Shown here: piece by piece, positions 26,492 to 35,680 of the stretch
Layout of the letters: every line of letters begins with the position of its first letter
Numbering within the stretch: position 1 is the first letter of the stretch
Source: Intestinibacter bartlettii
GTDB taxonomy: Bacteria; Bacillota; Clostridia; Peptostreptococcales; Peptostreptococcaceae
Direction of reading: 5' to 3'
Length of the DNA: 47,292 nucleotides
Assembly: GCF_018917435.1 (NCBI RefSeq)
Contig: NZ_JAHLOQ010000025.1
Location: 1-47,292, forward strand
Made by a program: the position numbers and the translations under genes
The notes under the pieces: generated by a model
Database searches by the model: none
The model's input: only the letters and a program-made list of their open reading frames with translations
Told to the model about the DNA's origin: nothing

Positions 26492-28714
26492 TTATATAAA
26501 ATGCAATATATTACCATCCACATTTTTAGGCATTAATTCTCTATGTGAATATATGGAGCTTAAATCTGCATAGTGAGTTGTTATTGGAAGTCGTGATTTC
26601 ATTATACTTCCTATATGCATAAAACTTAATTTGTATATATCTTCTATAATATTGTTCATTGACTGACTTCCATATACTTTTTTTATTCTAAGCGGGCGTG
26701 CCATCCCCATATATTCACTTGGATTTGTAGTTATTAAATAAGCTTTATTTTCTTTTTTAAAGCACATTCCCATTTCCGTAACCCACTTTTTCTTTTCCTT
26801 ATCTTGACAATTATAGTTTTCCTCTTTTTTCTCCAACATAGCCATTCTACGATTTATATTTTTCGTAACTTCAATATAATCAAATTTTATTTTCAAGGAT
26901 TTTGAAATTTCTCTAAGTAAATCTAAATCTTCTCTATTAATTCCATCTCGATGAAATACTATATGTTCTAATTTTTTATTATATGTACTTTGATAAGCAG
27001 CTATAGCCTCAAAGATTATTTCTTTAAGCTTATTTATTTCTATTTTCTCACCGTTTTGTTTAGACGATACTGTTTTACTTTTTAATACTCGACCATCTTT
27101 TCCTATAACTTGTATAAGCCCTGCTGTGCTCATATTATTCTCTCTACATACATCTAATCCAATATAACAATCTGCACTCAAGCTATTTGCCAAAACCCAC
27201 GGTTGAATCCCACTTTTACAATATATCCCCAGCAATATATTTAAAAATATAGATTCCTTACTTTTTTTATTATCAATCTTTGGATCACATCGTTTTATAG
27301 TTTCTAAATCTACAAATTGAGTCGGAATATTATTTCTTCCTCCAAAGATTTTTTTAAGTGTATCATAATATTTATCTATATTCTCTTTCTCTAAAATAAT
27401 TAAAACTGGATTTTTATAATTCTCAATTATTTCTCTAACATTTAATTCAAATATATTTTTATTTTCAATATTTATTGGATTTAAATTTATATAGCTTGTA
27501 TCAGTATTAATCTCAACACCTAGTTCTTTTGATTTACTTATTATCTCACTTAAAAAAGAATATACTATTTGATAATCTCTTTTATTATTTAAAATTTTTG
27601 GATCTATAAAATAATCTATTTCTATATTTTTTCTTTCATAACTTCCGCCTTGATTTAAACCGAACATCGCACTAGAATTTATAACATTGAAATTAGACTC
27701 ATTTTTCCCAAACTTTAATGCAGGTCTTTTTAATATCTCTTTTTTATATCCTATTTCTTCAACAATCATATTCGCTTTGTTAAATTTAATATACCTAGAA
27801 TTTTTTAATATATCTTTTGCTAATTTCATACTCTCGCACATATTCTGACTTGGATTCATTTTAATATATTTATTTCCCTCAATTATTCGTTTATTTCCTA
27901 GATTCTCAAATATACATACCTTCTTTAACCTATTTGGTATATATGGGAAAATGCTACCTTCTTTATTTTTAACAAGCACAGCTTTTGTATTTTTATCTAA
28001 TCCAGCTATAATATAGCTCTGCCCTTTATTTAAATAATAATTAATTATAGAAGTCCTCATATACTCATTTTCTTGGCTTATACTGAATGATGCTACTTCT
28101 ATAAATTCATAGGTTATATTGTTGTAAAAATCTTTCACCTTATCTCCTTTTTTTATATTTCCACATTTTATTTCTTCGTCTAATGTTTTTTGATATTCAA
28201 ATTCATGGTTTAAGAAAAATCCTATAATTATATCCTTTTTATCTATATTGACATCGAAATTCAACTTTCTTCTTATAATCAAATTATCATTTGAATATAT
28301 AGGGATTCTTAAATACACAGCTGGGTTTGCATTCCCCCTTATTTCATACTTTTGGGGTTGTTCCCACGGTTTATTATTTATATTATTTTTAATATCACAT
28401 AAAATAAGTCTCTCTAATATCTTTCTTTCTGTAGGACTATTTAAATCAATATTTCTATTATCTGGTTTTACATCTATACTGTTATACTTTCCCCAATCTT
28501 TTATGGGTTCAAATGATGCTATTATATATTCATTAAAAACTATATTAGGATTTTTATTCAATCTTTTTAATTCCTTAACAATATCATAATTTTCTCTGTG
28601 TCTCTCATTTATATCTTTCACTGGCATAGTATACAAAAATATTTTTATATTTTCTGGCTTTAATTCATTTTTAAATTCTGTTATTACATTAAATTCCCTA
28701 TCTAAACTTACCAT
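26492..28714 (-). CDS. ago: Long-A prokaryotic Argonaute nuclease
   Basis: A 740-residue protein with the length and order of long prokaryotic Argonautes: N, PAZ-like (about 160-290), MID (about 400-510) and PIWI (about 510-740). The catalytic DEDX tetrad appears complete: D521 in YIGLDVCR, E556 in QNGEKIE (glutamate finger), D590 in VFHRDGIN and D717 in HYADLSSIYSHREL. These spacings closely match Clostridium butyricum Ago (748 aa, DEDD). MID landmarks are NPVLIILEKEN and NNIPTQFVDLETI (Q466), typical of 5'-phosphate guide binding. Related mesophilic enzymes use short DNA guides to cut DNA and act against plasmids or phages. AAAGGAG precedes ATG 28714. It is a single-gene unit with no Cas4, helicase or nuclease partner next to it. 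Its upstream region to 28977 is exceptionally A/T-rich. Confidence 0.92.
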   Translation of the reverse strand: MVSLDREFNVITEFKNELKPENIKIFLYTMPVKDINERHRENYDIVKELKRLNKNPNIVFNEYIIASFEPIKDWGKYNSIDVKPDNRNIDLNSPTERKILERLILCDIKNNINNKPWEQPQKYEIRGNANPAVYLRIPIYSNDNLIIRRKLNFDVNIDKKDIIIGFFLNHEFEYQKTLDEEIKCGNIKKGDKVKDFYNNITYEFIEVASFSISQENEYMRTSIINYYLNKGQSYIIAGLDKNTKAVLVKNKEGSIFPYIPNRLKKVCIFENLGNKRIIEGNKYIKMNPSQNMCESMKLAKDILKNSRYIKFNKANMIVEEIGYKKEILKRPALKFGKNESNFNVINSSAMFGLNQGGSYERKNIEIDYFIDPKILNNKRDYQIVYSFLSEIISKSKELGVEINTDTSYINLNPINIENKNIFELNVREIIENYKNPVLIILEKENIDKYYDTLKKIFGGRNNIPTQFVDLETIKRCDPKIDNKKSKESIFLNILLGIYCKSGIQPWVLANSLSADCYIGLDVCRENNMSTAGLIQVIGKDGRVLKSKTVSSKQNGEKIEINKLKEIIFEAIAAYQSTYNKKLEHIVFHRDGINREDLDLLREISKSLKIKFDYIEVTKNINRRMAMLEKKEENYNCQDKEKKKWVTEMGMCFKKENKAYLITTNPSEYMGMARPLRIKKVYGSQSMNNIIEDIYKLSFMHIGSIMKSRLPITTHYADLSSIYSHRELMPKNVDGNILHFI

Positions 28715-28977
28715 ATAGCCTACTCCTTTATTCTAATTTTCTCTATATTTATTTTAGGGAAATTTTATCCAAAACATACATTCTATATAAAAAATAATAT
28801 TTTTTATTTTATTTTTTCAAACTATTTTAACTAAACTTTTTTAATATAAAAACTATTTTTTCCATATTGTATTTTATTTTTTCAAATTATAATTTATTAT
28901 TTTTTAGTTATTAAATTTATAGAAAAATTCAAAATAATATTATTTTTTCGACAAAAATATTTTTTAAAAATTACTAT

Positions 28978-29006
28978 TTGACAAAATTTGTCTAAAGATA
29001 TATCAT
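28978..29006 (+). promoter_or_regulatory. Promoter of the glycine riboswitch transcript
   Basis: Consensus TTGACA (28978-28983), exactly 17 bases, TATCAT (29001-29006). Transcription would begin about 35 bases before the riboswitch core. Confidence 0.8.
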
Positions 29007-29044
29007 CTATGTTACAAACAACAAATCAATAATCTGATGAAACT

Positions 29045-29235
29045 TTACAGAAGAGTTGTCAATTTGACACACCGAAGGAGTAACGCTCTCAGGTACTTTA
29101 TTTTAAAGTGTGACTGTAATGTATAGGATACTCTGGAGATACCTTTTTGATAAGGAGCCGAAGGGGCAAAAGCTATAAAATAGCTCAATCTCTCAGGCAA
29201 AAGGACAGAGCTTTTCGGGAAGTTTTTACTTCCGT
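29045..29235 (+). ncRNA. Tandem glycine riboswitch
   Basis: Two adjacent glycine aptamers. The first has CCGAAGGAG, CTCTCAGG and ACTCTGGAGA (29072-29139). The second has GCCGAAGGGGCAAAAG and then CTCTCAGGCAAAAGGACAGAG split over 29157-29210. These are the conserved core strings of the glycine (gcvT-type) riboswitch. It controls the downstream alanine/glycine symporter, so the cell couples import to its glycine level. Direction of control (on or off) cannot be read with certainty. Confidence 0.93.
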
Positions 29236-29256
29236 CTATAATGTATAAATTATCCT

Positions 29257-29287
29257 ATACTAAATCGAACCGATTTAGTATTTTTTA
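29257..29287 (+). terminator. Riboswitch expression-platform terminator
   Basis: ATACTAAATCG (29257-29267) pairs with CGATTTAGTAT (29271-29281), then TTTTT. It lies between the aptamers and the symporter gene, about 150 bases before the start codon. Bases 29251-29260 (TATCCTATAC) are a perfect complement of 29121-29130 in the first aptamer region, a possible alternative pairing that would break this stem. Confidence 0.8.
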
Positions 29288-29435
29288 GTTTTATGATAAT
29301 TTTATACTAGAAATCATATTATATATTTTAAATTTATAACGAGATCCTTGTTAAAAAGCTACAATAGATTCCATCTCCTATACATCATAAAAGATTATTT
29401 GATGAAAATTTATTACATTAAAAGGAGTGTTTTTT

Positions 29436-30806
29436 ATGGATTTTTTAAAATTACTTAACTCAATCGATAGCTTAGTTTGGGGACCTCCCCTATTAGTTCT
29501 ATTAGTAGGTACTGGAATTTACTTTACTATAAGACTTGGACTTATTCAAATTATAAAACTTCCCAAAGCTTTAAAACTAATATTCAAAGCTGAAAATAGT
29601 GGTAGTGGTGATATATCAAGTTTTGGTGCACTATGTACAGCTTTAGCAGCTACAATAGGTACTGGTAATATCGTTGGTGTGGCCACTGCTATAAAAGCTG
29701 GTGGACCTGGTGCATTATTTTGGATGTGGCTTGCTGCTTTCTTTGGAATGGCAACTAAATATTCAGAAGGTTTATTGGCAATAAAATTTAGAACTAAAGA
29801 CTCTAAAGGCCAAGTTTCTGGTGGACCAATGTACTACATAGTTAACGGTATGGGAGAAAAATGGAAACCTCTTGCAATATTTTTCGCTATAAGTGGTATA
29901 TTAGTTGCCCTTTTAGGTATCGGTACTTTTTCACAAGTAAATTCAATAACAGATGCTGTTAATAGTTCATTTGGTATTGATCCTAAAATAATAGGTGTAG
30001 TTCTTGCAGTATTAGTTGCATTAGTAGTTTTCGGCGGACTTCAAAGTATATCAAATGTAGCAACTAAAATTGTTCCTTTTATGACAGTTATATATATAGC
30101 AATATGTTTAGTAATATTGGTTGCTTCTTATAAATTAATACCTCAAACTTTTTCATTAATATTCACTAGTGCATTTACAGGAAAAGCTGCAAGTGGTGGT
30201 TTCTTAGGAGCAACTGTTGCAATGGCAATTAGAAATGGTATCGCCCGTGGTGTATTTTCAAATGAATCAGGTCTTGGTAGTGCTCCTATTGCGGCCGCTG
30301 CTGCAAAAACTCAATGGCCTGCAGAACAAGGTCTAATCTCTATGACTGGTACTTTTATAGATAGTATAATCATATGTACTTTAACAGGTGTTTCTTTAAT
30401 AATAACTGGCGTTTGGCAAGGTGATTTAAATGGTGCAGTAATGACTCAAGCAGCATTTGCAAGTGTCCTTCCAAATATAGGTCCATTATTTTTAACACTA
30501 AGCCTTAGTTTATTCGCTTTTACAACTATACTTGGCTGGAGTTACTATGGTGAAAGATGTTTTGAATTTTTATTCGGTGCAAATAAAATAAATATTTTTA
30601 GATGTCTATTTGTAGCTATGGTGCTTTTAGGTGCTTTCTTAAAACTAGAAATGGTATGGGTTATAGCTGATATAGTCAACGGTCTTATGGCATTACCTAA
30701 CTTAATAGCTCTACTTGCTCTATCTCCTGTAGTTGTCTCAGAAACTAAGCTTTATATGAATAATTTAAAATCTTTAAATAAATCTAAAAAACAAGAAATT
30801 ATCTAA
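29436..30806 (+). CDS. Sodium:alanine/glycine symporter (AGCS family)
   Basis: A 456-residue membrane protein that co-imports alanine or glycine with Na+. About 11 membrane segments. AGCS landmarks are FGALCTALAATIGTGNIVGVATAI (about 60-83), GPGALFWMWLAAFFGMATKYSE, SGGPMYYI, GIARGVFSNESGLGSAP (about 265-281) and FTTILGWSYYGER. ATG 29436 follows AAAGGAG; the in-frame GTG at 29427 overlaps that site and is rejected. The glycine riboswitch upstream strongly supports glycine as a substrate. Confidence 0.95.
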   Translation: MDFLKLLNSIDSLVWGPPLLVLLVGTGIYFTIRLGLIQIIKLPKALKLIFKAENSGSGDISSFGALCTALAATIGTGNIVGVATAIKAGGPGALFWMWLAAFFGMATKYSEGLLAIKFRTKDSKGQVSGGPMYYIVNGMGEKWKPLAIFFAISGILVALLGIGTFSQVNSITDAVNSSFGIDPKIIGVVLAVLVALVVFGGLQSISNVATKIVPFMTVIYIAICLVILVASYKLIPQTFSLIFTSAFTGKAASGGFLGATVAMAIRNGIARGVFSNESGLGSAPIAAAAAKTQWPAEQGLISMTGTFIDSIIICTLTGVSLIITGVWQGDLNGAVMTQAAFASVLPNIGPLFLTLSLSLFAFTTILGWSYYGERCFEFLFGANKINIFRCLFVAMVLLGAFLKLEMVWVIADIVNGLMALPNLIALLALSPVVVSETKLYMNNLKSLNKSKKQEII

Positions 30807-30813
30807 AATTATT

Positions 30814-30846
30814 GTGAGTAGCATAAATTTATGTTACTCACTTTTT
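30814..30846 (+). terminator. Terminator of the symporter gene
   Basis: GTGAGTAGCATAAA pairs with TTTATGTTACTCAC (one G-U pair), followed by TTTTT. Confidence 0.88.
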
Positions 30847-31028
30847 AATTGTATATAATCTACATAGTAATTATTGCAAAATGATATATAATCAATTAAT
30901 TATTACATATACTAATAAATTGATTTGTAAAAATCTTTTTGCTACAATTATATTAAAATAATTGATAAATTAAAATTTAGCTACCAGGATGTTGACCCTA
31001 ATTACTTTAATAGGGAGGTAAAACATAC

Positions 31029-31427
31029 ATGCAAAACGTTCTTCTTGGATTTTTTTTGTTAACTGTAGGTGGTTTTATCATTCTTTTTCTTATGACATAT
31101 AGAAAAAATCAGAAAAATATGCATAAAATATGCACCGCCTCAATCATTGGTAGAATAGAAGATTTTGAAATATCACACCATCAAGGCGAAAAACTTTATA
31201 CCGAAATCTGTACCTATGAAGTAAATAAAAAAGTCTATACAACGAAATCATCGACATCTTTAAAAAAGAAACTACACGAAATAGGTGATGAAATTTTAAT
31301 TTGCTATCAACCTGAAAATCCAAACAATGCCTTTATTGCACATGACATAAAAATAAATTCAACTACTGATATTGTTTTATGGAGTTTATTAATCATTTGC
31401 ATAATAGGCAGCATTATTATGTTCTAA
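31029..31427 (+). CDS. DUF3592-like two-TM membrane protein
   Basis: A 132-residue protein with a membrane helix at each end (about 4-22 and 112-130) and a beta-rich central domain. The middle (CTYEVNKKVYTTKSST, GDEILICYQPENPNNAFI) matches the DUF3592 layout, in which a small beta domain sits between two helices. Function unknown. GGGAGG lies nine bases before ATG 31029. Single gene with a strong terminator. Confidence 0.75.
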   Translation: MQNVLLGFFLLTVGGFIILFLMTYRKNQKNMHKICTASIIGRIEDFEISHHQGEKLYTEICTYEVNKKVYTTKSSTSLKKKLHEIGDEILICYQPENPNNAFIAHDIKINSTTDIVLWSLLIICIIGSIIMF

Positions 31428-31465
31428 TCAATTAAAATCACAAACTTAACTAAAGATAACTAAAC

Positions 31466-31509
31466 AAAAAGGTATTGATACCATTTTAAGTTTGTATCAA
31501 TACCTTTTT
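31466..31509. terminator. Bidirectional terminator
   Basis: AAAAAGGTATTGATAC (31466-31481) and perfect complement (31494-31509), 12-base loop, between the DUF3592 gene and the converging kinase gene. Confidence 0.9.
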
Positions 31510-31527
31510 ATTTTCATTAATAAATTT

Positions 31528-33663
31528 TTATTTTTGAAGCGAAATAGCTTGTGAATATTCATCCATAACTACTTTTACCTTAAATAAATCTCCATCTATC
31601 TCTATACTCATATTCCCACCTTGAAGACTTACTAAATCTCTCGCTATAGCAAGTCCAAGTCCACTACCTTCAGTATTTCTAGATTCATCAGCTCTTTTAA
31701 ATCTCTCCATAATTTCATCAGGATCAAAATTAAGCTCATATGAAGATATATTTTTCATTGTAGTAATTATTTTTCCGTCTTCTTTTATTACATCTATATA
31801 CACACGCGTATTTTCAAGTGAATACTTGCTTATATTACAAAGTAAATTTTCAAAAACTCGGTAAAGTCTTCTTCCATCTGCTAAAACATAAGTGTCTTCT
31901 TCTGTTAAATTAACTCTAAGACTTAAATTAGCCTCTTCTAATTTATCTTCTAATTCACCTATACTTTGTTGTAACAATTGTTTTAAATCAAGTTTTACTA
32001 AGTCTAGTTCTATATTTCCTGTACTAGCCTTACTAGCTTCAAATAAATCTTCAATTAATACCTTTAATCGTTTTGACTTATTATCAAGTACTTTTACATA
32101 ATCTTTTAAATAATCTGGACTTAAACCTTCTTCTTTTTTGATTAATTCAATATAATTTATTATTGAAGTAAGCGGAGTTTTTAAGTCATGAGATACATTT
32201 GTTATAAGCTCACTTTTCATTCTTTCACTTTTTATTCTCTGCTCAATTGAGTTTTCAAGTCCTTCACTTATATTATTTATATCATTTGCAAGTGAACTAA
32301 AGTATATATCATTTTTCTCTTCAATTTTATAATTTAATTCACCTTCTTTTATTTTATGGACACCTTTCATTATGTCATTTAAATATCCTAGTTTTTTGAC
32401 AAAATATATTAAAAATCCTAATTGAATTCCAAATATCACAATTAAAGCAAGAAAATCTATCCATCCTCCTGACATAATTATAAATATAAATTCTGCCAAT
32501 ACACATAAAACTGCTACTGTAATTATTTTCTTTATTAAATCAAAATCTTTATTTTGTTTAATTAAGTTTCTATTTTCTTGCATAGCCACTTTCATTTTTT
32601 TAAATATCCAAATTATAATTCTAACAGCCCAACTTGTTTTAAAGAAATCTCTTTTTCTTTCAAAGTTTGAAATTTGTTTTACAATAAGTATAAAGTAAAA
32701 TAAAAGTATAAAAATAGGTATTATACAAAATTGATTTACAAATGGGTTTGGCTCTTCTGCTATTGCAACTATTAAAGCTATATCAATAGATAAAACCGTA
32801 ACTATAACTTCTAATGGTATTTTATTATAATAATTCCAAAATTCTCGTTTTGTTTTAGGTAACTTAAAATTCATAATCATATATATCACAAAGAATATAA
32901 CAGATAATATTCCCGCGGGTATTCCCCATTCTAAGCTTTTTTCATATTTATTTACAATTTGTTGATAAGTAGAATAGCCATATTCAAATACATGAAAATC
33001 TATTAATTTTTTTGAAATTGAAACATAAGCATCAATATCATCATTTACATTTATTATAGAATTTTCAGGATAATAAAAATAACCACTTATAGGTTTATAC
33101 TCTGTATTTCCAATCTTCCTATTTACTAAGTTATTATTTTCAAACTGTGCCTGATAATACCCTTTTGCATTTTCCTTAAAATTGCTTAATGTTTTGTAAT
33201 CAGTATTAGTTACTGTCTCTCCTGTAGAATTATTGATTATAAAGTAATCAATTCCTCTAACTTCTGTTAATATTTTTTTAGATTCAGCCTTTAGATTTTC
33301 TGCTAGCTCTCTTTCTGTCATGTTTAGATCTTCTTCATCATCATAATAATATATGTCTTCATTGTAATCATAGTAATATGAACCCATTGCAGCATCATTC
33401 GAACTATATTTATCTTCATTTTCTGAATCTATAACAGAATATTTTAAATTTGTTAAAATGCTATTCATAACCTTTTGGTTAAAATATTTACTTTTAAAAT
33501 AGTTTTTTTCTATCTTCATCCCATTATCTTGCACATCTGAAGTTACTAAATTATAAGTAAAGTCAGCATTGTAACTATATGCAAAAAATGAAATATTAAT
33601 TCCTATAAAGATTGATAAACATATTAAAAATCCCAATAAAAAAATATTTTTTAATTTTTTCAT
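31528..33663 (-). CDS. Large membrane sensor histidine kinase
   Basis: A 711-residue kinase. A first membrane helix (about 7-29) is followed by a ~215-residue extracellular sensor region rich in Tyr/Asp/Glu, then several more helices (about 246-265, 283-300, 308-330, 380-398, 402-425), a HAMP-like linker, and HisKA with H492 in NVSHDLKTPLTS. The ATPase domain has the N-box FENLLCNISKYS (N610) and G-box GSGLGLAIA (666-674). All catalytic motifs are intact. It follows its response regulator by ten bases. Signal unknown; the multi-helix layout is like antibiotic/cell-envelope sensors of the VanS/BaeS-like group, which is inference. Confidence 0.9.
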   Translation of the reverse strand: MKKLKNIFLLGFLICLSIFIGINISFFAYSYNADFTYNLVTSDVQDNGMKIEKNYFKSKYFNQKVMNSILTNLKYSVIDSENEDKYSSNDAAMGSYYYDYNEDIYYYDDEEDLNMTERELAENLKAESKKILTEVRGIDYFIINNSTGETVTNTDYKTLSNFKENAKGYYQAQFENNNLVNRKIGNTEYKPISGYFYYPENSIINVNDDIDAYVSISKKLIDFHVFEYGYSTYQQIVNKYEKSLEWGIPAGILSVIFFVIYMIMNFKLPKTKREFWNYYNKIPLEVIVTVLSIDIALIVAIAEEPNPFVNQFCIIPIFILLFYFILIVKQISNFERKRDFFKTSWAVRIIIWIFKKMKVAMQENRNLIKQNKDFDLIKKIITVAVLCVLAEFIFIIMSGGWIDFLALIVIFGIQLGFLIYFVKKLGYLNDIMKGVHKIKEGELNYKIEEKNDIYFSSLANDINNISEGLENSIEQRIKSERMKSELITNVSHDLKTPLTSIINYIELIKKEEGLSPDYLKDYVKVLDNKSKRLKVLIEDLFEASKASTGNIELDLVKLDLKQLLQQSIGELEDKLEEANLSLRVNLTEEDTYVLADGRRLYRVFENLLCNISKYSLENTRVYIDVIKEDGKIITTMKNISSYELNFDPDEIMERFKRADESRNTEGSGLGLAIARDLVSLQGGNMSIEIDGDLFKVKVVMDEYSQAISLQK

Positions 33664-33673
33664 TAATTCACCT

Positions 33674-34369
33674 CTATATTTTTTCTATTTTGTATCCAAT
33701 CCCCCACACAACTTTTAAATATCTAGGCTCCTTAGGATTTATCTCTATTTTTTCTCTTATTCTTCTAATGTGAACAGCCACTGTATTTTCTACATTGAAG
33801 CTCTCTTCTTTCCACACTTTCTCATAAATCTCGTCAATTGAAAAAACTCGTCCCTTATTTCTAAGCAGCAATTCTAGTATTCTATATTCTATAGGAGTAA
33901 CTTTTACCATACTTCCATCTACCTTAACTTCTTTAGTAGATGTATCTAATTCTAGTCCACCACTTTTAAGCATAGTCGACATAGATTCATTACTAAAATT
34001 TCCTAAATTCATATATCGTCTTAAATTTGATTTAACTCTTGCTATAAGTTCTAATAAATTAAAAGGTTTTGTTATATAATCATCCGCTCCGATATTTAAT
34101 CCTAAAATTTTATCAGTATCTTCTCCTTTTGCCGATACTAAAATTATAGGAATATTTTTTTCCTGTCTAATTTTTATTGTAGCCTTAATTCCATCTAATT
34201 TAGGCATCATTATATCCATTAAGATTAAATGTATTTCTTCATTCATAAGTATATCTAAAGCTTCCATACCATCATAAGCTTTAAATACTTTATATCCCTC
34301 ACTTTTTAAATATATCTCTATAGACTCCACTATTTCTTTGTCGTCATCGACCACCAATATATTGTACAT
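33674..34369 (-). CDS. OmpR-family response regulator
   Basis: A 231-residue regulator. The receiver domain (1-118) has the acidic pocket VVDDD, phospho-Asp D52 in LMDIMMPKLDG, S79 and K101 in ITKPF. The C-terminal winged helix (about 130-228) reads LTPIEYRILELLLRNKGRV-like, with VKVTPIEYRILELL and NTVAVHIRRIREKI. It is the partner of the kinase ten bases downstream and regulates unknown promoters. Confidence 0.93.
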   Translation of the reverse strand: MYNILVVDDDKEIVESIEIYLKSEGYKVFKAYDGMEALDILMNEEIHLILMDIMMPKLDGIKATIKIRQEKNIPIILVSAKGEDTDKILGLNIGADDYITKPFNLLELIARVKSNLRRYMNLGNFSNESMSTMLKSGGLELDTSTKEVKVDGSMVKVTPIEYRILELLLRNKGRVFSIDEIYEKVWKEESFNVENTVAVHIRRIREKIEINPKEPRYLKVVWGIGYKIEKI

Positions 34370-34539
34370 AATTTTTTATCCTTTCCCTTTTTTATGTGCT
34401 ATTTTCTTTTATAATAACACACTCAAAATAATTATACACGATTACCACTCCTTATTAAATTATCAATATTATACTTTTATAATAAATCGTAAATTTTACA
34501 TACTACCTTATATAAATCTTAATTTTTTCTTACATAGCA

Positions 34540-34573
34540 AAAAAAAACTGAACTATTAAGTTCAGTTTTTTTT
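34540..34573 (-). terminator. Terminator of the secreted-protein gene
   Basis: AAAAAAAACTGAACT / AGTTCAGTTTTTTTT, perfect 15-bp arms with an ATTA loop, working in either direction. Confidence 0.9.
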
Positions 34574-34590
34574 ATCTAAAATTTAAATTA

Positions 34591-35178
34591 TTATTTTAAT
34601 AAATCAAAGTATCCTGATGGATGGAATAAATATATATGTCCACTATTTTTATCAACTAAGTATGCCATATCACCATCACATTGTGGTAAGAAAACATATC
34701 CTTGGATACCTTGTACTTTTATACATGGGTATGTATTTTCATCGCCCATATAGTTGTAATCAGCAACCCCTGGTTCATAAGCTTTTACAAGTTGTAAAGC
34801 TTGTGCTTGAGTTAATGTAGTTTTTTCTTCTACAGCTGGTTGTTCTTCAGCTTTAGGTTCTTCTTTATTTACTACATTTTCTGTAACTTGTTGTTTTGGT
34901 TGTTCTACTGTAGTTTCTTGTTTAGTTACAACTTTTTGACTTTCGTTGTTAGTTGTTACTTGAGTTGTATCTTGTTTTACATTTGCTTCAGTAGCTTCTT
35001 CTTTTGGTTGTTCAGCAACTTTATTAGTTTCTGTTTTTGCATCTGTTTTTGTTGCAACAACTTGCGAAGTTTTTTGTTCTTCTTTATTTGAATTATTTGC
35101 GTAAGCTTCTCTTACTGGACCTACTACCATTAAACCTACACATAATACTGAGATAACACTTATAATAGCTTTTTTCAT
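34591..35178 (-). CDS. Secreted low-complexity-linker protein with small C-terminal domain
   Basis: A 195-residue exported protein. The signal peptide (about 1-27) ends at AYA-N. Residues about 30-125 are a Lys/Glu/Gln/Thr/Val-rich disordered linker. The last ~70 residues form a compact domain (LTQAQALQLVKAY, YPCIKVQGIQGYVFLP, DKNSGHIYLFHPSGYF) with two cysteines; it recalls secreted lipocalin/PepSY-like domains but I cannot name the family. No anchor motif is seen, so it is probably released or bound to the wall by charge. GGAGG precedes ATG 35178. Confidence 0.75.
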   Translation of the reverse strand: MKKAIISVISVLCVGLMVVGPVREAYANNSNKEEQKTSQVVATKTDAKTETNKVAEQPKEEATEANVKQDTTQVTTNNESQKVVTKQETTVEQPKQQVTENVVNKEEPKAEEQPAVEEKTTLTQAQALQLVKAYEPGVADYNYMGDENTYPCIKVQGIQGYVFLPQCDGDMAYLVDKNSGHIYLFHPSGYFDLLK

Positions 35179-35342
35179 AACATTTGCCTCCTATTCAAAC
35201 CCTTTTTTTTATTGAATGAATTTTATTATTTCTTTTTATTTATACTATTATAATATCACCTTTTTTTTTAATTTGTGGTTACACAAATGTTACTTTAGAT
35301 TACAACTTCGTAACAAATATACGTAGAAATTTGTAACAAAAA

Positions 35343-35660
35343 TTACACAAATTTCTTTATCATATTTTCGATTTTTTCTATAGTTACATCTCCATTAGAT
35401 GTCTCATCTAAGATCTTTCCATCTTCATAAATTCTTATTACTGGTAAGCTTAGTACTTTCTGTTTTATAGCTATTCTAGGTGCACTTTTTGTATCAATAT
35501 CGCAGAACTTCATATCTTTATCATATTTTTTAGATAACTCTTCCACTTCTGGTAGTAATTCTTTACATGGTTGACATGTTTCACTCCAAAATTCTACAAC
35601 AACTTTTCCTTTGTACTTTAAAACTTCTTGTTCAAATGTTTCTTTATTTACACTAATCAT
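35343..35660 (-). CDS. trxA: Thioredoxin with CQPC active site
   Basis: A 105-residue thioredoxin fold. The active site is C29-Q-P-C32 (SETCQPCKEL), where classical thioredoxins have WCGPC: the Trp is replaced by Thr and the Gly by Gln. The cis-Pro region SLPVIRIYEDGK is present. ATG 35660 has GGGGGAG six bases upstream; the longer in-frame start at 35675 covers that site and is rejected. It follows trxB by 20 bases. A short inverted repeat overlaps its stop codon. Clostridial thioredoxins paired with TrxB can serve the amino-acid reductases of Stickland fermentation, but none is encoded here. Confidence 0.9.
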   Translation of the reverse strand: MISVNKETFEQEVLKYKGKVVVEFWSETCQPCKELLPEVEELSKKYDKDMKFCDIDTKSAPRIAIKQKVLSLPVIRIYEDGKILDETSNGDVTIEKIENMIKKFV

Positions 35661-35680
35661 TATTATCTCCCCCAACTCAA

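Noticed and set aside
26492-31427. Argonaute operon with an associated helper nuclease or helicase
   Set aside because: Neighbours are a DUF6483-like gene, an amino-acid symporter with its riboswitch, and a DUF3592 gene. Orientation and terminators isolate ago.
34840-35091. Open frame on the + strand rich in Phe, Cys and Leu
   Set aside because: It is the mirror of the Lys/Glu/Gln-rich linker of the secreted protein on the other strand and has no ribosome site.
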